NCBI GenBank assembly: GCA_030248135.1
Contig: JASANC010001364.1
Span: 46,563-110,562 of the forward strand
DNA: 64,000 bases
DNA from: Theristus sp. LFF4_11
Lineage: Eukaryota > Nematoda > Chromadorea > Monhysterida > Xyalidae
Direction of reading: 5' to 3'
The translations under genes and the position numbers were made by a program. The notes under the pieces were generated by a model that searched no databases, was not told where the DNA came from, and saw only the letters and a list, made by a program, of their open reading frames with translations. This document shows, piece after piece, positions 1-9,912 of the stretch (position 1 is its first letter; the number at the start of each line of letters is the position of its first letter).

Positions 1-180
1 CTTAGAGCACCAGAGACCGTCGGGTGGGGGGGGGGGGCGGGGGGGGCACCGTGCCACCCCCCCCCTAAAACCGGGCACCCCCCCCCCCCATCGGACCCCC
101 CCCCTCGAAAATTTGGCCGACACCCCCCACACCCCCCATGAAATTTTGTCTGGTGGAGACCCCCCCGTAATGCTTCTTTA
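1..180. repeat. G/C-homopolymer-rich low-complexity sequence
   Basis: This stretch has runs of seven or more G or C separated by short unique words (GGGCACC, CGAAAATTTGG, GACACC). Similar wording recurs near 860-1300, 4150-4310 and 62250-62750, so it is probably an edge of a dispersed repeat. No gene is visible from here to 860. Confidence 0.6.
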
Positions 181-859
181 TTCAAAACGCACGCGCACAT
201 GTTCCAGTATGCTCATGCTCATCATCCACTAGCGCAGCGCACACGCTCCGCTCCTTGTCATCACACATGCTCCGAGCTTGTGCGATTAGGAAAAATGCCA
301 AACGTCCCAAACAATCACGGAACACGACATGGAATGCTGTAAATGGAATTTGAAACGTTTTTGTACTGAAAAGAGGAATGAAAACATGACACTGAACGCT
401 TTTCAAAACTGGTTTTTTTTCATCAAATCTAATCAGGCTTTTATCTTCATGTTGTTCATCGATGAAATAAACCACAGAGGTTTGCTCAGCTCAGGCTTGG
501 CAGAAACGCAGAAACAAAGACTATGGCACACCACAGCGACATTCTCACAAACAGCTGTTTGACCCGATGTGCTTGGAACTTCAGACTAGAGAAAACTACG
601 AATTTTTGAGAATGAAAACCTTAATCATACCATATCGGTTTACACAATGGCAGTTGCCCTCCGTCTGTAGACAGTTCTAAATTTATCACGCTCAGTGAAA
701 CAAACCATTTGATTCAATCCACCCGAAACCAACAAAAATTTTACACATTTTTGGCCATGAAACTTGGCTGATTCCGTTTGAATTGTCCGTGCTGGATATT
801 TCTAATTCCTAAGCAGTGTCACCAATATTTTAGGTATGACTGATTCTTCCAGGTTTGGA

Positions 860-1303
860 ATCTTAAATAATAGCGAAACACCCCACCCACCCCCCCCCCC
901 CCTACATGGCCTAAGTAACAGTGACGACACCCCCCAAAAATTTTCTCGGACCACCCAAAAATCATGAATTTTTGCTCAAAAATCATGATTTTTTGTCTAT
1001 AAAGTCCATAATATAAGCTGAATATGTGATAACTTGACCATTTTTATTGTAATTTCAAAGATTTTGCAGCAAAATTTAGCGTTTTTCCTTCAAAATTTAA
1101 GCGAAAAAATATCATGGGGGGGTGGGAGGGGTGGACCCCCCCCCACAGAAAATTTTGAAAAAATGCACCCCCCATGGGACCCCCATGGGGGGGTCCCACG
1201 TTACCATAGGTTGGACCCCCCTCACTTTTTGGTCGGCACCCCCCCCCCACGGCACCATACCCCCCCCCTTCGAAAATTGTTTTGGGCCCACGGTACTGCC
1301 CTA
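860..1303. repeat. C-run-rich dispersed repeat, incomplete
   Basis: C-tract segments are interspersed with AAAATTTTGAAAAA-type words and a short inverted pair around CCCCATGGG near 1168-1195. It resembles the opening bases of the window and abuts the truncated 520 bp-family copy that starts near 1304. Open frames here are Gly/Pro homopolymer artefacts, not genes. Confidence 0.5.
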
Positions 1304-1807
1304 GACAGACACAAACGTCAAGAAAAATGCAAAAATTACGGTATTTTTGGAAAAAATTGAGATGAGATTGACCACCGTGAGGGAGGGGGGGGTGCGATCC
1401 CGTGTTTTCTCGCGAAGGGGGTCGGGGCCGGGGGGAGTCTAGTACCCGTGTCGAGGTAAAGGGGGGAGGGGGGGGGTACACGGGTATCTGCCCGGCCCGT
1501 GCACGGGCAGGATTTTGGGGGGGGGGTACAATTCCGGCCCGCTAATTCCGGCCTGAAGAATTCCGGCCCGCTCATTCCGCCGGCCCGAAGAATTCCGGCC
1601 CGGAGAATTTTCGCCAGCACGAACAATATTAAACCACACGAAGTGATTTTGGTAATGAAATAATAAAATAAAAATATCGATGTTCACATGTTACAGTGTA
1701 TTTTCAATGATGTTCGTCCTGTTTGCTTTTTTGGAAAGTGAAACCTTTTGAAAAAAGAAACTACAACTAAATTTTCAAATTTTTTTATCATGAACAGGAT
1801 TTGTGAC

Positions 1808-2532
1808 TAGGGTTGTTAAACAAAAATGAAATTTTTTTTTAAAAAAAAAAGTGATTTAAAAAAAAAACAAAAATGCCGATTTTTTTTTTTGAAAAAAATT
1901 TGAAAAATTTTCCTCTAATATGCTCTGAAAACCTCAATTTTGGCACAATTTTTCGAAAGTTCAACAAAAATTTTCTTTGATTATACCTCGTAAAACCTTT
2001 AGCAGTCGATTTTGGGCCGTTTTACTGACTGATTTTAGGCTTCGACAACATCTGCGATGAAGTTTTTGAGCGTCCCAAAGCTTAGCCTACCATTTCCGAT
2101 GCAGATAAGGTGACGATTCGCCTCGCAGAGCGTCCGATTGTGCTCGCTGCTCCGTTTGCAAGCGCTACGTTGTCTGGTTGCTGCTTCGTGTCGTGTCGTC
2201 GCGACACCATCAGAAGAATTGATCGAATTTCAAGGCGGTATGTTTGTCTTCACTTTAGCATTAGCTTAGCTGGGGACAATTAGTGACGTTTTGGAGGTCA
2301 AAACACAAGAAGAGACATGGTGACGGTTTGGAAAAGGGGTAATTGAGGTCACCAAAACAAAATCTGCAAAGTTCCGCCATACGGGAGTCATTCGGGAGGC
2401 GCTTGCATATCATATGTGGTTCTTCGGACTCCCTGATTGATTTAGCACAACTTTGATTTTTGAAATTTAAAAAAAAAAAAATTTAAAAAAAAAAAACAAA
2501 AATGACGATTTTTGTTTTTTTTAACAACCCAA
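1808..2532. mobile_element. Non-autonomous hAT-type element, uninterrupted copy
   Basis: The 725 bp element begins TAGGGTTGTTAAAC and ends TTTAACAACCCAA. It is flanked by perfect 8 bp direct repeats TTTGTGAC (1800-1807 and 2533-2540). An 8 bp duplication plus a TAGGG-type terminus is the hAT signature. The interior near 2040-2235 has coding-like composition but no intact frame, so its mobility must have come from another element. It aligns end to end with the second copy at 4320-9904 and preserves the empty site of the LINE that split that copy. Confidence 0.88.
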
Positions 2533-2540
2533 TTTGTGAC

Positions 2541-2785
2541 CCTTTTACCTTATCAAAAAGGCTTGGCTTAGGATTAGGAACCTACAACAAGTCACTGCAA
2601 GCAAGTTCTGAACAAAAATAAAAAATCACTTTAAATTGATTGGTATTCATATTTAAAAATTTTGAAAAAATGATTTTTGATTTTTGATCAGATGATGCTT
2701 GCAATAAAGTCGTTGTAGGTTCCTAATCCTAAATCTAATCCTAATCCTAAGCCAAGCCTTTTTATAAGGTGAAAAAGGATCAAAT
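2541..2785. repeat. Fold-back inverted repeat
   Basis: The left arm (about 2541-2605) contains AAAAAGGCTTGGCTTAGGA and AGGAACCTACAAC. The right arm (about 2697-2785) contains their reverse complements. The arms pair over roughly 60 bp around a 90 bp A/T-rich spacer. The right arm has extra CTAATC units. It lies inside the 1530-2939 transposon and may be its own interior or a separate fold-back element. Confidence 0.7.
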
Positions 2786-3031
2786 TGGTTTTCGCATTTT
2801 TTTTCTTTCCTGTGTTAAAGAGGAAGAGGACCACCTCCATTTATTTACTAAAAATCACTTCGTGTGGTTTAATATTGTTCTTGCTGGCGAAAATTCTCCG
2901 GGCCGGAATTCTTCGGGCCGGAATGAGCGGGCCGGAATAGTACACGAGCCGATTTTTGGCTGAGGGGGGGGGGTGGACCCACCCCCCTTCCCCGCACTTT
3001 CGCTACTGCCCCCTACGACTTTGGGTCGACC

Positions 3032-4148
3032 CTGGGTTTTTTTTGCAGAAAAACGTCGGTTTTTTGCAGAAATTTTGGACCGTTTGCAGAATTTTTTAGC
3101 AGATTTCTGCAAATTGCAGAAACAGATTTGCATTCAAACTTTGGTTCTGCAATATTCATTTTGTTCTTAGCGCTTGACTGAAGTTTCACATCAACATGGA
3201 AGAAATTTCAAGTAGTTTTTTTGTCAAAAACAGCTGTTTTGGCGGTTGCTGTAGCGCAATGATTGGCGTTTTGTTTTGCCTTCGTAAATAAATTCGGAGC
3301 ATTTCAAATTCGAAAAGTAAAACAGAATCAGATCAAATCGAAAATTATTGTTTGCTGTTAGGCTTTCTGTTTGGAATTAGAATGAAGTGATCCATCATCG
3401 ACACAACAGAAGATGCAAAAATAAGACATTGGCGGAGGTACGGTGCGCAAGTTTGTCGTCGAGCTGGTTGAGAATCTCAGCAACCTATTCGAAGATGCGC
3501 ACAGTGTTCTCAAAACTGCCAAAATATTCTACCGTCTGAGATGGATCTGAACAGCTGCTAGCGTACGGAAATGCCGATCTGCCATATCTGCACTTGTTTT
3601 ATTCATCAATTTTTCCGGGCAAGGGCAGCATCGCTGACGAATGGAAACGATTCAAATGCGAACGAATTCAATTCCCTGGTCCGAGTATAACTGCAGGCAA
3701 GCATGCAGTATCTGGGGATGAAAACAAAGAGGCGATACAAAATCAAACCGTACACCTTTGCACCTTTGAGAACGTCGAACCGATCGAAGCCCATCGCTTT
3801 GATTGCGAAATTTGAGCAATGAGGGTTCTCATTTGATATGATTGTGTTGTTGTCAGGTTGAATGATTTGAAACGAATGATTGGTGATTTGTTTGGTTTGG
3901 CAATCTGGTTTAGTTTTGGTGTTTTTTCTGAATCTTTGAATAATTCTGCGGTAAAACGATGCAATTGGCAAGTGCAACTTTGAGCATCGTTAAGAAATGA
4001 TGCTCAGAACGAAAAAAATGACTTTAAACAAGCACAGAAACTATTTTCGTCATGTTTTTAAAATTTGCAGAAACCAAATTTTATTTGCAGAAATTTTTTA
4101 CCAAATTTCTGCAAATTGCAGAACCGACTTTTTGAAAAAAAAACCTAG
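3032..4148. mobile_element. 1.1 kb TIR element with 8 bp direct repeats
   Basis: The left end reads CTGGGTTTTTTTTGCAGAAA and continues ACGTCGG. The reverse complement of the right end reads CTAGGTTTTTTTTTCAAAAA and continues GTCGG. Both ends then carry TTTGCAGAAATTT and CTGCAAATTGCAGAA words. GGTCGACC flanks both sides (3024-3031 and 4149-4156). Because that octamer is itself a palindrome, it could instead be part of the terminus. It contains a coding-like fragment near 3440-3815. Confidence 0.6.
3440..3815 (+). pseudogene. Coding-like fragment inside the 3032-4148 element
   Basis: One frame reads VRKFVVELVENLSNLFEDAH and ends at a stop near 3539. A second frame, shifted by one or two bases, continues from about 3540 with AYGNADLPYLHLFYSS and then GKGSIADEWKRFKCERIQFP, to a stop near 3815. 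The amino-acid composition looks like real protein rather than a shadow frame. I do not recognise the family. It may be a captured host gene fragment or the remains of a transposon gene. Confidence 0.35.
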
Positions 4149-4319
4149 GGTCGACCGACACCCTCCCTACGATTTGGGGTCGACCCCCCCCACCCGGGCA
4201 AAGCCCCGGCAACGGCAAACCCCCCAAATTTGGGCGGACCCCCCCTCGGATTCGCCAAAAATCGGGCTCGCTCGGTTCGACCCCTGGAATAGATAGATTC
4301 ACAATTTTGGGGGTGGGGC
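4149..4319. repeat. GGTCGACC-rich G/C low-complexity spacer
   Basis: This is a run of GGGTCGACC, CCCCCC and GGGGTGGGG words between two transposons. Its last 8 bases, GGTGGGGC, are the left target duplication of the next element. No gene is visible. Confidence 0.5.
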
Positions 4320-5582
4320 TAGGGTTGTTAAACAAAAATGAAAATTTTTTTTTAAAAAAAAAGTGATTAAAAAAAAAACAAAAATGCCGATTTTTTTTTT
4401 TTAATTCGAAAATTTTTTCTCTAATATGCTCTGAAAACCTCAATTTTGGCACAATTTTTCGAAAGTTCAACAAAAATTTTCTTTGATTATACCTCGTAAA
4501 ACCTTTAGCAGTCGATTTTGGGCCGTTTTACCGACTGATTTTAGGCTTCGACAACATCTGCGATGAAGTTTTTGAGCGTCCCAAAGCTTAGCCTACCATT
4601 TCCGATGCAGATAAGGTGACGATTAGCCTCGCAGAGCGTCCGATTGTGCTCGCTGCACCGTTTGCAAGCGCTACGTTGTCTGGTTGCTGCTTCGTGTCGT
4701 GTCGTCGCGACACCATCAGAAGAATTGATCGAATTTCAATCAATCAATCAATCAATCAATCAATTTTATTTGTATGCCTCACGGCCAGTTCACATCAACA
4801 CATTCACAAAACTTCCATTATGCAAAACAAACACAATTGATGTCACAAAAAAAAACCTAAAGAAACACAAGATTATTGATGAACTTGGTGAATGCATGAA
4901 TGAAAGCAAGCAAAAAGTCGATGCAAACGAATGGGCAGATGACTGTCCGGGTATTCATACAACGAAACAAAATCCACAAAATAAAACCAACCGTCGACAG
5001 TCAGAAACAATTGAATGTTAAAAAAAACGCGCAAACACAATTGAAGCTTGAGAGAAGAAATAAATAAAATAGCGCGATCACGAACCGACAACATCAGACA
5101 GCGCACAACGGCCACGATTGACATTCAGGCACGATTAAATTAAGCAAGAGAAAGCAAAATAAACACGGCACAGTTGCTTTTCTTTTCTTCATCGCAGTTT
5201 TTCTCTCTTGTTTTTTTTTCTTTTTTTTTCTTTTTTTTTGTTTGTTTTTTTTTTTGTTTATGGGCTTTTGTTTTTCCTGTGCCATCCCAAATACAGCTAA
5301 CAGCAAGTGATGAGCAACAGCAAGCAAGTAACAGTGCTAGTTAACAAAAAGAACACCCTGAACACAAAAGCCACAAGAGCACACAGAAAAAACGCGAGAT
5401 AAAAAGAGCTGTGACATGGACACACACTTGCACCAGATACAAGAAAAAAGAAAACAACACGAAACGTCGCACAAAAGAGCACATGTGATTCAAAACAAAA
5501 ACGCAATCACATTCAGTTGAACATGTTTCAAAACAAAACAAAACAAAACAAAGAGTGCTGGCGGCTGGGCGGACTCTCCTGT

Positions 5583-8500
5583 CTATTCCAATGCAGCAGA
5601 AAATTTACCAAAGACAAATGAATGAATTTTTTTATATTCCTGTGTTTTGAGACGCCTCCGAAAACTGGCTGTAGTTGGTGAGGTGACAGTTTCATCAGAC
5701 AAAAGATTCCAGAGATGTATGGTCCTAACGCACCAAAAATTTTTCCTGATAGTGGTCTTGTTTCTGGGAACTGCGAGTTTGAGTGAATGACCTCGAGTAC
5801 CTGTTCCGGTTTGTTGAAAAATAAAGAAATCGTTCAGAAAGGGAACGAAAGTAACAGAATGGATAAATTTGTAAACCATGGTAAGGTCTGAAATGTGTCT
5901 TTGAATTATAATAGGGAGTAAGCCAGTTTGGTGAAGCCTGTCCTGGTATGATGTGTTCATTTCATAGCCGAGTAAATATTTTGTAAAAGATCTTTGTGGA
6001 GATTCAACAAGCTTATTTAGACCTATTAGAGATGAAGACCAAACAGTTGGGCAAAAATTTAGGTGGGGCAGGGCGAGTGTTTTGAACAGACGCAGCCTGA
6101 AACTTTTTGTTCTAATGCGGAAGCAGTGCTTGATGGTGCCAACTATGCTATTTGCTTTTTTGACAACGGTCCGAATATGGTCATTGAAACTCAAGGATTC
6201 ATCAACAAGTACACCTAGATCTCTAATTGCTGGTGTTGATTCAATAGTTTTATTGTCTATTGTATATTGGAAATGAGGATTTTTCTTGGGTCCCACGTGG
6301 AGAATCCTTGTTTTTGAGACAGATAAATCGAGGGAGTTAAGCTTCATCCAGTTGTTTAAAGCATCAAGATCGCTTTGGATTGCAGCTCTGTCCTTCCAGT
6401 GATACACTTCTCTGTAAATTTTAACGTCATCAGCATACAAAACACATTTAGAGTGCGATATCACTTGAGGGAGGTCATTAATGAACAGCGCAAAAAGAAC
6501 TGGTCCCAGTACGCTACCTTGGGGCACTCCGGAGGTAACCTCAACAGGTTTTGATTTAGCAGTGTTGATACGAACCCACTGGGATCGATTTTGAAGGTAG
6601 GCTTTAATCCAGTTCAACAAATAATGTTTAATTCCAAGATCCCATAGTTTTTGAAGAAGAATGCAGTGTGAAACCGTATCGAAAGCTTTCGAGATATCCA
6701 AATAGACAACGTCAGTTCCAAAACCATCATCAAGGGATTTTGTCCAGTCATTCAGACATAGTAAGAGTTGAGTCTCCACACTGCGTCCAGGAATGAAACC
6801 AAACTGGTAGGGGAAAAGATGTTCTCTTGTAAGCAAAAACTAATCAGTTCATCCCTTATAATTTTTTCTAAAACTTTGCATACATTTGAAGTAAGAGATA
6901 TCGGTCGGTAATTATGCAAATAAGGGCTGCTAACTTTTTTCGGGATAGGTTGAACGACAGCTTGCCTCCAAAAATCGGGAACCTCGCTTCTATGCAAGGA
7001 TGCATCCATGATCATAGAGAGGGGTTCGGCTAAACTAGCAGACAGTTTTTTCAAGAAAATTTGAGGAACGCCGTCAGGACCACAAACTGTTTTCTTATTT
7101 AGTTTTTGTAGGTAAGAGAACACCACTTCTGGTGTTATTTGTTTTACTAGCGAGGAAGGTTCGTTTTCAACTTGTATTTTTACTGTGTGATCTTTTTGCT
7201 TGAAACTTTTCGCAAAGAAATCATTGAAAGCGACAGCTTTATCAATGTCAGACACCAGTGGCTCTCCATCTACGCTTTCTAGTACTGGTAAAGATCTGCT
7301 TTTCTTGATTCTCCTGTTGACAGCGGACCAAAATTTTTTAGGGTTTGGATTTTGGAATGCCCTGTTGTCGGCTGCAGTTGCTTCTTTTCTTTTCATTTTT
7401 TGTATGATGTGATTAATTACCTGATAGGAAAGATATTGGTTGACACCATTTCTTGAAACTTTCTTGAGACGACATTGTATCATGTGCAGCTTATGCAAAC
7501 GCCGTCTCCAAGGCAAAAGTTTACCTTTTGAGGCAGAACGCCTTCTAATCGGAATGAAATTGTCGATAAAAAATTTGCAGACATTACAAAATAGGTTATA
7601 CATGTCATTTACTGTCTGGCAACTACTAAAAGCTGGTTTCCAATTGAAGTTCAAGAGCTTTCTTTCAATTTCATGCCATTTTCCATGGCTATAATCTTTA
7701 TACTGAATAATTTCAGGTTTACTGCCAAAACTAATGCATGTTTTTAGAATGATAGATTTGTGATCACTTGAGCAATTGGGAAAGCCGAATGGGTCCGATA
7801 TTTCACACGTTTCAACTAAGTTTGTAGCAGACACAAAAGCTAAATCCAGAAAATTTTCATTTCTAGTCGGAAGCGAAACCATCTGTGTTAAGCCCAGTTC
7901 ATCCGTTCTGTCAATAAATTCCAAACATGCTTTTTTATCCTGGGGGCCGCAGCGAATAGAAGGAGACCAAATTATTCCAGGAAGATTAAAGTCTCCAAAA
8001 ATGAAGGTTCCTTGACCAGTTTCAAGTAGTTTAGACAATGAATCTAATAAATTTTTCCACGTGGCTAGATTTCGAGTAGGGGAGCCGGGAATACGATAGA
8101 CGATTGCCACAATAAAACTGGTGTTGTTGAGAAACAGTTTGAGAGACAGTATCTCAAAATCTGAATAGCAGGAAGTTAGGTTGGGTAAGAGTTTGGCTTT
8201 CATCGTTTTTGGAACCAGGCAAAGAAGGCCACCTCCTCGCTCGCCATATTTTCTATCAAGTCGGAAAACTTGATATTGGTGCTCATTCACAATTGTTGAA
8301 TCGCTCACGCTTTGATTTAGCCAGGTTTCAGCAAGTAAATAAACAATTTTGTCTGATGAGACATTTGAATCACCCAACAGCATGTTGTCCAAGGCGTCTC
8401 TCTTGTTTTGAGATAAAATAGAACGAACATTAGCAAAATAAAAATGAACAGTAGAACCTGGTTTGTTATGGTGTGGTTTTTTGTCAAGAGAGCCGCGATC
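5583..8500 (-). pseudogene. LINE ORF2: APE-type endonuclease and reverse transcriptase, one frameshift
   Basis: This is the catalytic protein of the LINE; it nicks the target and copies the RNA by target-primed reverse transcription. The endonuclease comes first: FANVRSILSQNK, LLAETWL, a GDFN motif (FIFGDFNLPG) and a terminal SSDHKSI motif. The reverse transcriptase follows: NYRPISLTS, DISKAFDTVSH, SGVPQGSVLGP and the catalytic YADD box (VLYADDVKIY). A C-terminal region rich in W, R and L ends at 5583. The frame breaks once near 6805-6835, inside the RT, where the read moves from ENIFSP to YQFGFIPGRS; a small indel in a T/C run explains it. The first ATG (8392) lies after the start of the endonuclease fold, and the frame is open back to the UAG that ends ORF1. 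Confidence 0.9.
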
Positions 8501-9592
8501 CTATTGACCACCAGCACCCGTGCCAGAACCCTTGTCGCCTCCAGAAGCGGCGGTCAGCCGACCTAAAAAGTCCGGAGAAAACGGATCGGCAACAAAACGA
8601 CAATCAGAATGACCATTCGTGTTGACTTTCTGCCTGATTGTGAATTTGCCATCAAAACTTTCACGCAAAACACAATTCTTATTCGAGTCATTGAGACCAC
8701 GAAAACGATACAGAATGCTACGTGCCTCAGCCTCAATTGCTCGCTGGGCGACGGTCTTGTCATTTCGAAAGTAAATAGATTTGTGATCACCGAATTTCTT
8801 GATGTTCTCCCGGAGCAACGACTTGGCCTGCGGCGAATCCAAGATCACTTTCAGCAAGCGCGGTCCGCGCGGTCGTCCACCCGGGCGAGCAGCATCGGAG
8901 TACGTGCCCAAACGAAAGACCTCCTTCACGTCCTCACGATTGCCGCCAGCATCAGTCACGACGTCCCGAACGAACTTCAATTCTGAGTTGACGTGTTCGT
9001 TGGATCGATTGTCGCCAAACATTGAGAGCCGCGGCGTCGCCTCGCGCCAACCCGACAACACCAGATTGTTCGCTTTTGCTTTGCGCTCGGCCAGCTCGGT
9101 CTCTGTAGCGATCGCCTGGTTGACGCTCCGATCGATTTGGAGCGCATTCTGCACGTCAGGAGAAATGAACGCAGGCGGGCGCCCATACGTGTGATCGATA
9201 TTATTCGTGACAGCTTGTGGCGCGTTGAATTTGCTCATCAAAACACTGAGCATTTCACTTTGTTTCTTTAGCAAGTCAATAATCGCACTGTCGCGTTCGT
9301 CTTGCCGCTGCTGTTGCTGCCGAATGAACTCCTCTTGCCGTTGTTGCTGTTGGCGAATTAGATCGTTTTGTTCTTTTATCTGTTGTGTCAATGCAGTCAG
9401 AATAGCTTCCAACGCCGACGGCTCGGCCATATTTGCACGCTTGGGCGCCTGGAGAATGGGCGACGTCGTCGGCGAGGAAACCAGTGACAGTGACCGCTTC
9501 CTGCCTTCGGCCAGCTTGAGACGAGCGACTCGAGTTTTTGTTTCTGGCGCCACAAGGGCACCACGTCGACGGATTGAATTCCTGAAACTCAA
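8501..9592 (-). CDS. LINE ORF1: RNA-binding/coiled-coil protein
   Basis: A 363-residue open frame. The first ~70 residues are basic. A Gln/Arg-rich coiled-coil segment follows (QQQQRQEEFIRQQQQRQDER). After it comes a more ordered region with NLVLSGWRE, VFRLGTYSD and LLKVILDS motifs, which looks like the RRM-like RNA-binding domain of ORF1 proteins from CR1- and Jockey-type LINEs. The tail is Gly-rich. ORF1 proteins coat the LINE RNA as a ribonucleoprotein. The stop is TAG in the context GGT CAA TAG GAT, with ORF2 continuing in exactly the same frame. The frame is intact, so this insertion is probably young. Confidence 0.8.
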   Translation of the reverse strand: MSFRNSIRRRGALVAPETKTRVARLKLAEGRKRSLSLVSSPTTSPILQAPKRANMAEPSALEAILTALTQQIKEQNDLIRQQQQRQEEFIRQQQQRQDERDSAIIDLLKKQSEMLSVLMSKFNAPQAVTNNIDHTYGRPPAFISPDVQNALQIDRSVNQAIATETELAERKAKANNLVLSGWREATPRLSMFGDNRSNEHVNSELKFVRDVVTDAGGNREDVKEVFRLGTYSDAARPGGRPRGPRLLKVILDSPQAKSLLRENIKKFGDHKSIYFRNDKTVAQRAIEAEARSILYRFRGLNDSNKNCVLRESFDGKFTIRQKVNTNGHSDCRFVADPFSPDFLGRLTAASGGDKGSGTGAGGQ

Positions 9593-9912
9593 GTTTATGG
9601 GTAAAAGGCGGTATGTTTGTCTTCACTTTAGCATTAGCTTAGCTGGGGACAATTAGTGACGTTTTGGAGGTCAAAACACAAGAAGAGGCATGGTGACGGT
9701 TTGGAAAAGGGGTAATTGAGGTCACCAAAACAAAATCTGCAAAGTTCCGCCATACGGGTGTCATTCGGGAGGCGCTTGCATATCATATGTGGTTCTTCGG
9801 ACTCCCTGATTGATTTAGCACAACTTTGATTTTTAAATTTTTTTTTTTTTAAAATTAAAAAAAAAAAACAAAAATGACGATTTTTGTTTTTTTTAACAAC
9901 CCTAGGTGGGGC

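Larger units (their letters stand above)
1530..2939. mobile_element. 1.4 kb TIR transposon with tandem AATTCCGGCCCG repeats in its termini
   Basis: The left end (1530-1655) and the reverse complement of the right end (2851-2939) share about 90-100 bp. Both run through ATTCCGGCCCG repeats into GAGAATTTTCGCCAGCA, then AACAATATTAAACCACACG and AAGTGATTTT. The left terminus carries about five copies of the 12-17 bp ATTCCGGCC motif and the right about three. GTAC flanks both ends (1526-1529 and 2940-2943) and may be the target duplication. No transposase is visible. Its interior holds a hAT-type element and a fold-back repeat. Confidence 0.75.
1304..3008. mobile_element. Left-truncated copy of a 520 bp G-rich TIR element, split by another transposon
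   Basis: Bases 1304-1529 match 62515-62700: shared words include GACAGACACAAACGTCAAG, TTGAGATGAGATTG, TACCCGTGTCGAGG and GGGTATCTGCCCG. Bases 2944-3008 match the right end at 62700-62758, including GGCTGAGGGG and GCACTTTCGCTACTG. The 1.4 kb between them is a different inverted-repeat element. The left terminus CAGTAGCGAAAG is missing, so this copy is truncated. Confidence 0.75.
4740..9606 (-). mobile_element. Non-LTR retrotransposon (APE-endonuclease LINE, CR1/Jockey-like), nearly full length
   Basis: Read on the minus strand it has a short 5' leader, ORF1, ORF2 with APE endonuclease then reverse transcriptase, a 3' UTR of about 0.8 kb, an AATAAA-type signal and a short-repeat tail, (TTGA)n on its own strand, seen on the plus strand as TCAA units at 4740-4765. 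A simple-repeat tail instead of poly(A), plus two ORFs with an APE endonuclease, suits the CR1/L2/Jockey group; exact clade is not resolved. Comparing the split hAT copy with the intact copy shows an almost blunt insertion with at most a 2-4 bp A repeat and no clear longer duplication. Damage is light: one frameshift in ORF2. Confidence 0.9.
4320..9904. mobile_element. Second copy of the hAT-type element, split by a LINE
   Basis: The left half (4320-4739) and right half (about 9607-9904) together reconstruct the element seen whole at 1808-2532, with only scattered differences. The ends are TAGGGTTGTTAAAC and TTTAACAACCCTA, a better terminal match than in copy 1. Perfect 8 bp repeats GGTGGGGC flank it (4312-4319 and 9905-9912). 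A LINE of about 4.87 kb occupies the break. Confidence 0.9.

Noticed and set aside
1034..1687. Pro/Gly-rich frames on both strands
   Set aside because: They come from C and G homopolymers inside transposon sequence, with no family motif.
2697..2765. Telomere-like repeats (CTAATC/TTAGGA wording)
   Set aside because: The unit is not a known telomere repeat, has only a few copies, and is part of a fold-back arm.
4616..5021. Frames near the LINE tail
   Set aside because: They cross the junction between the hAT-type element and the LINE 3' end, so they cannot be a gene.
8609..9656. Plus-strand frames of 125-149 residues
   Set aside because: They are antisense shadows of LINE ORF1.
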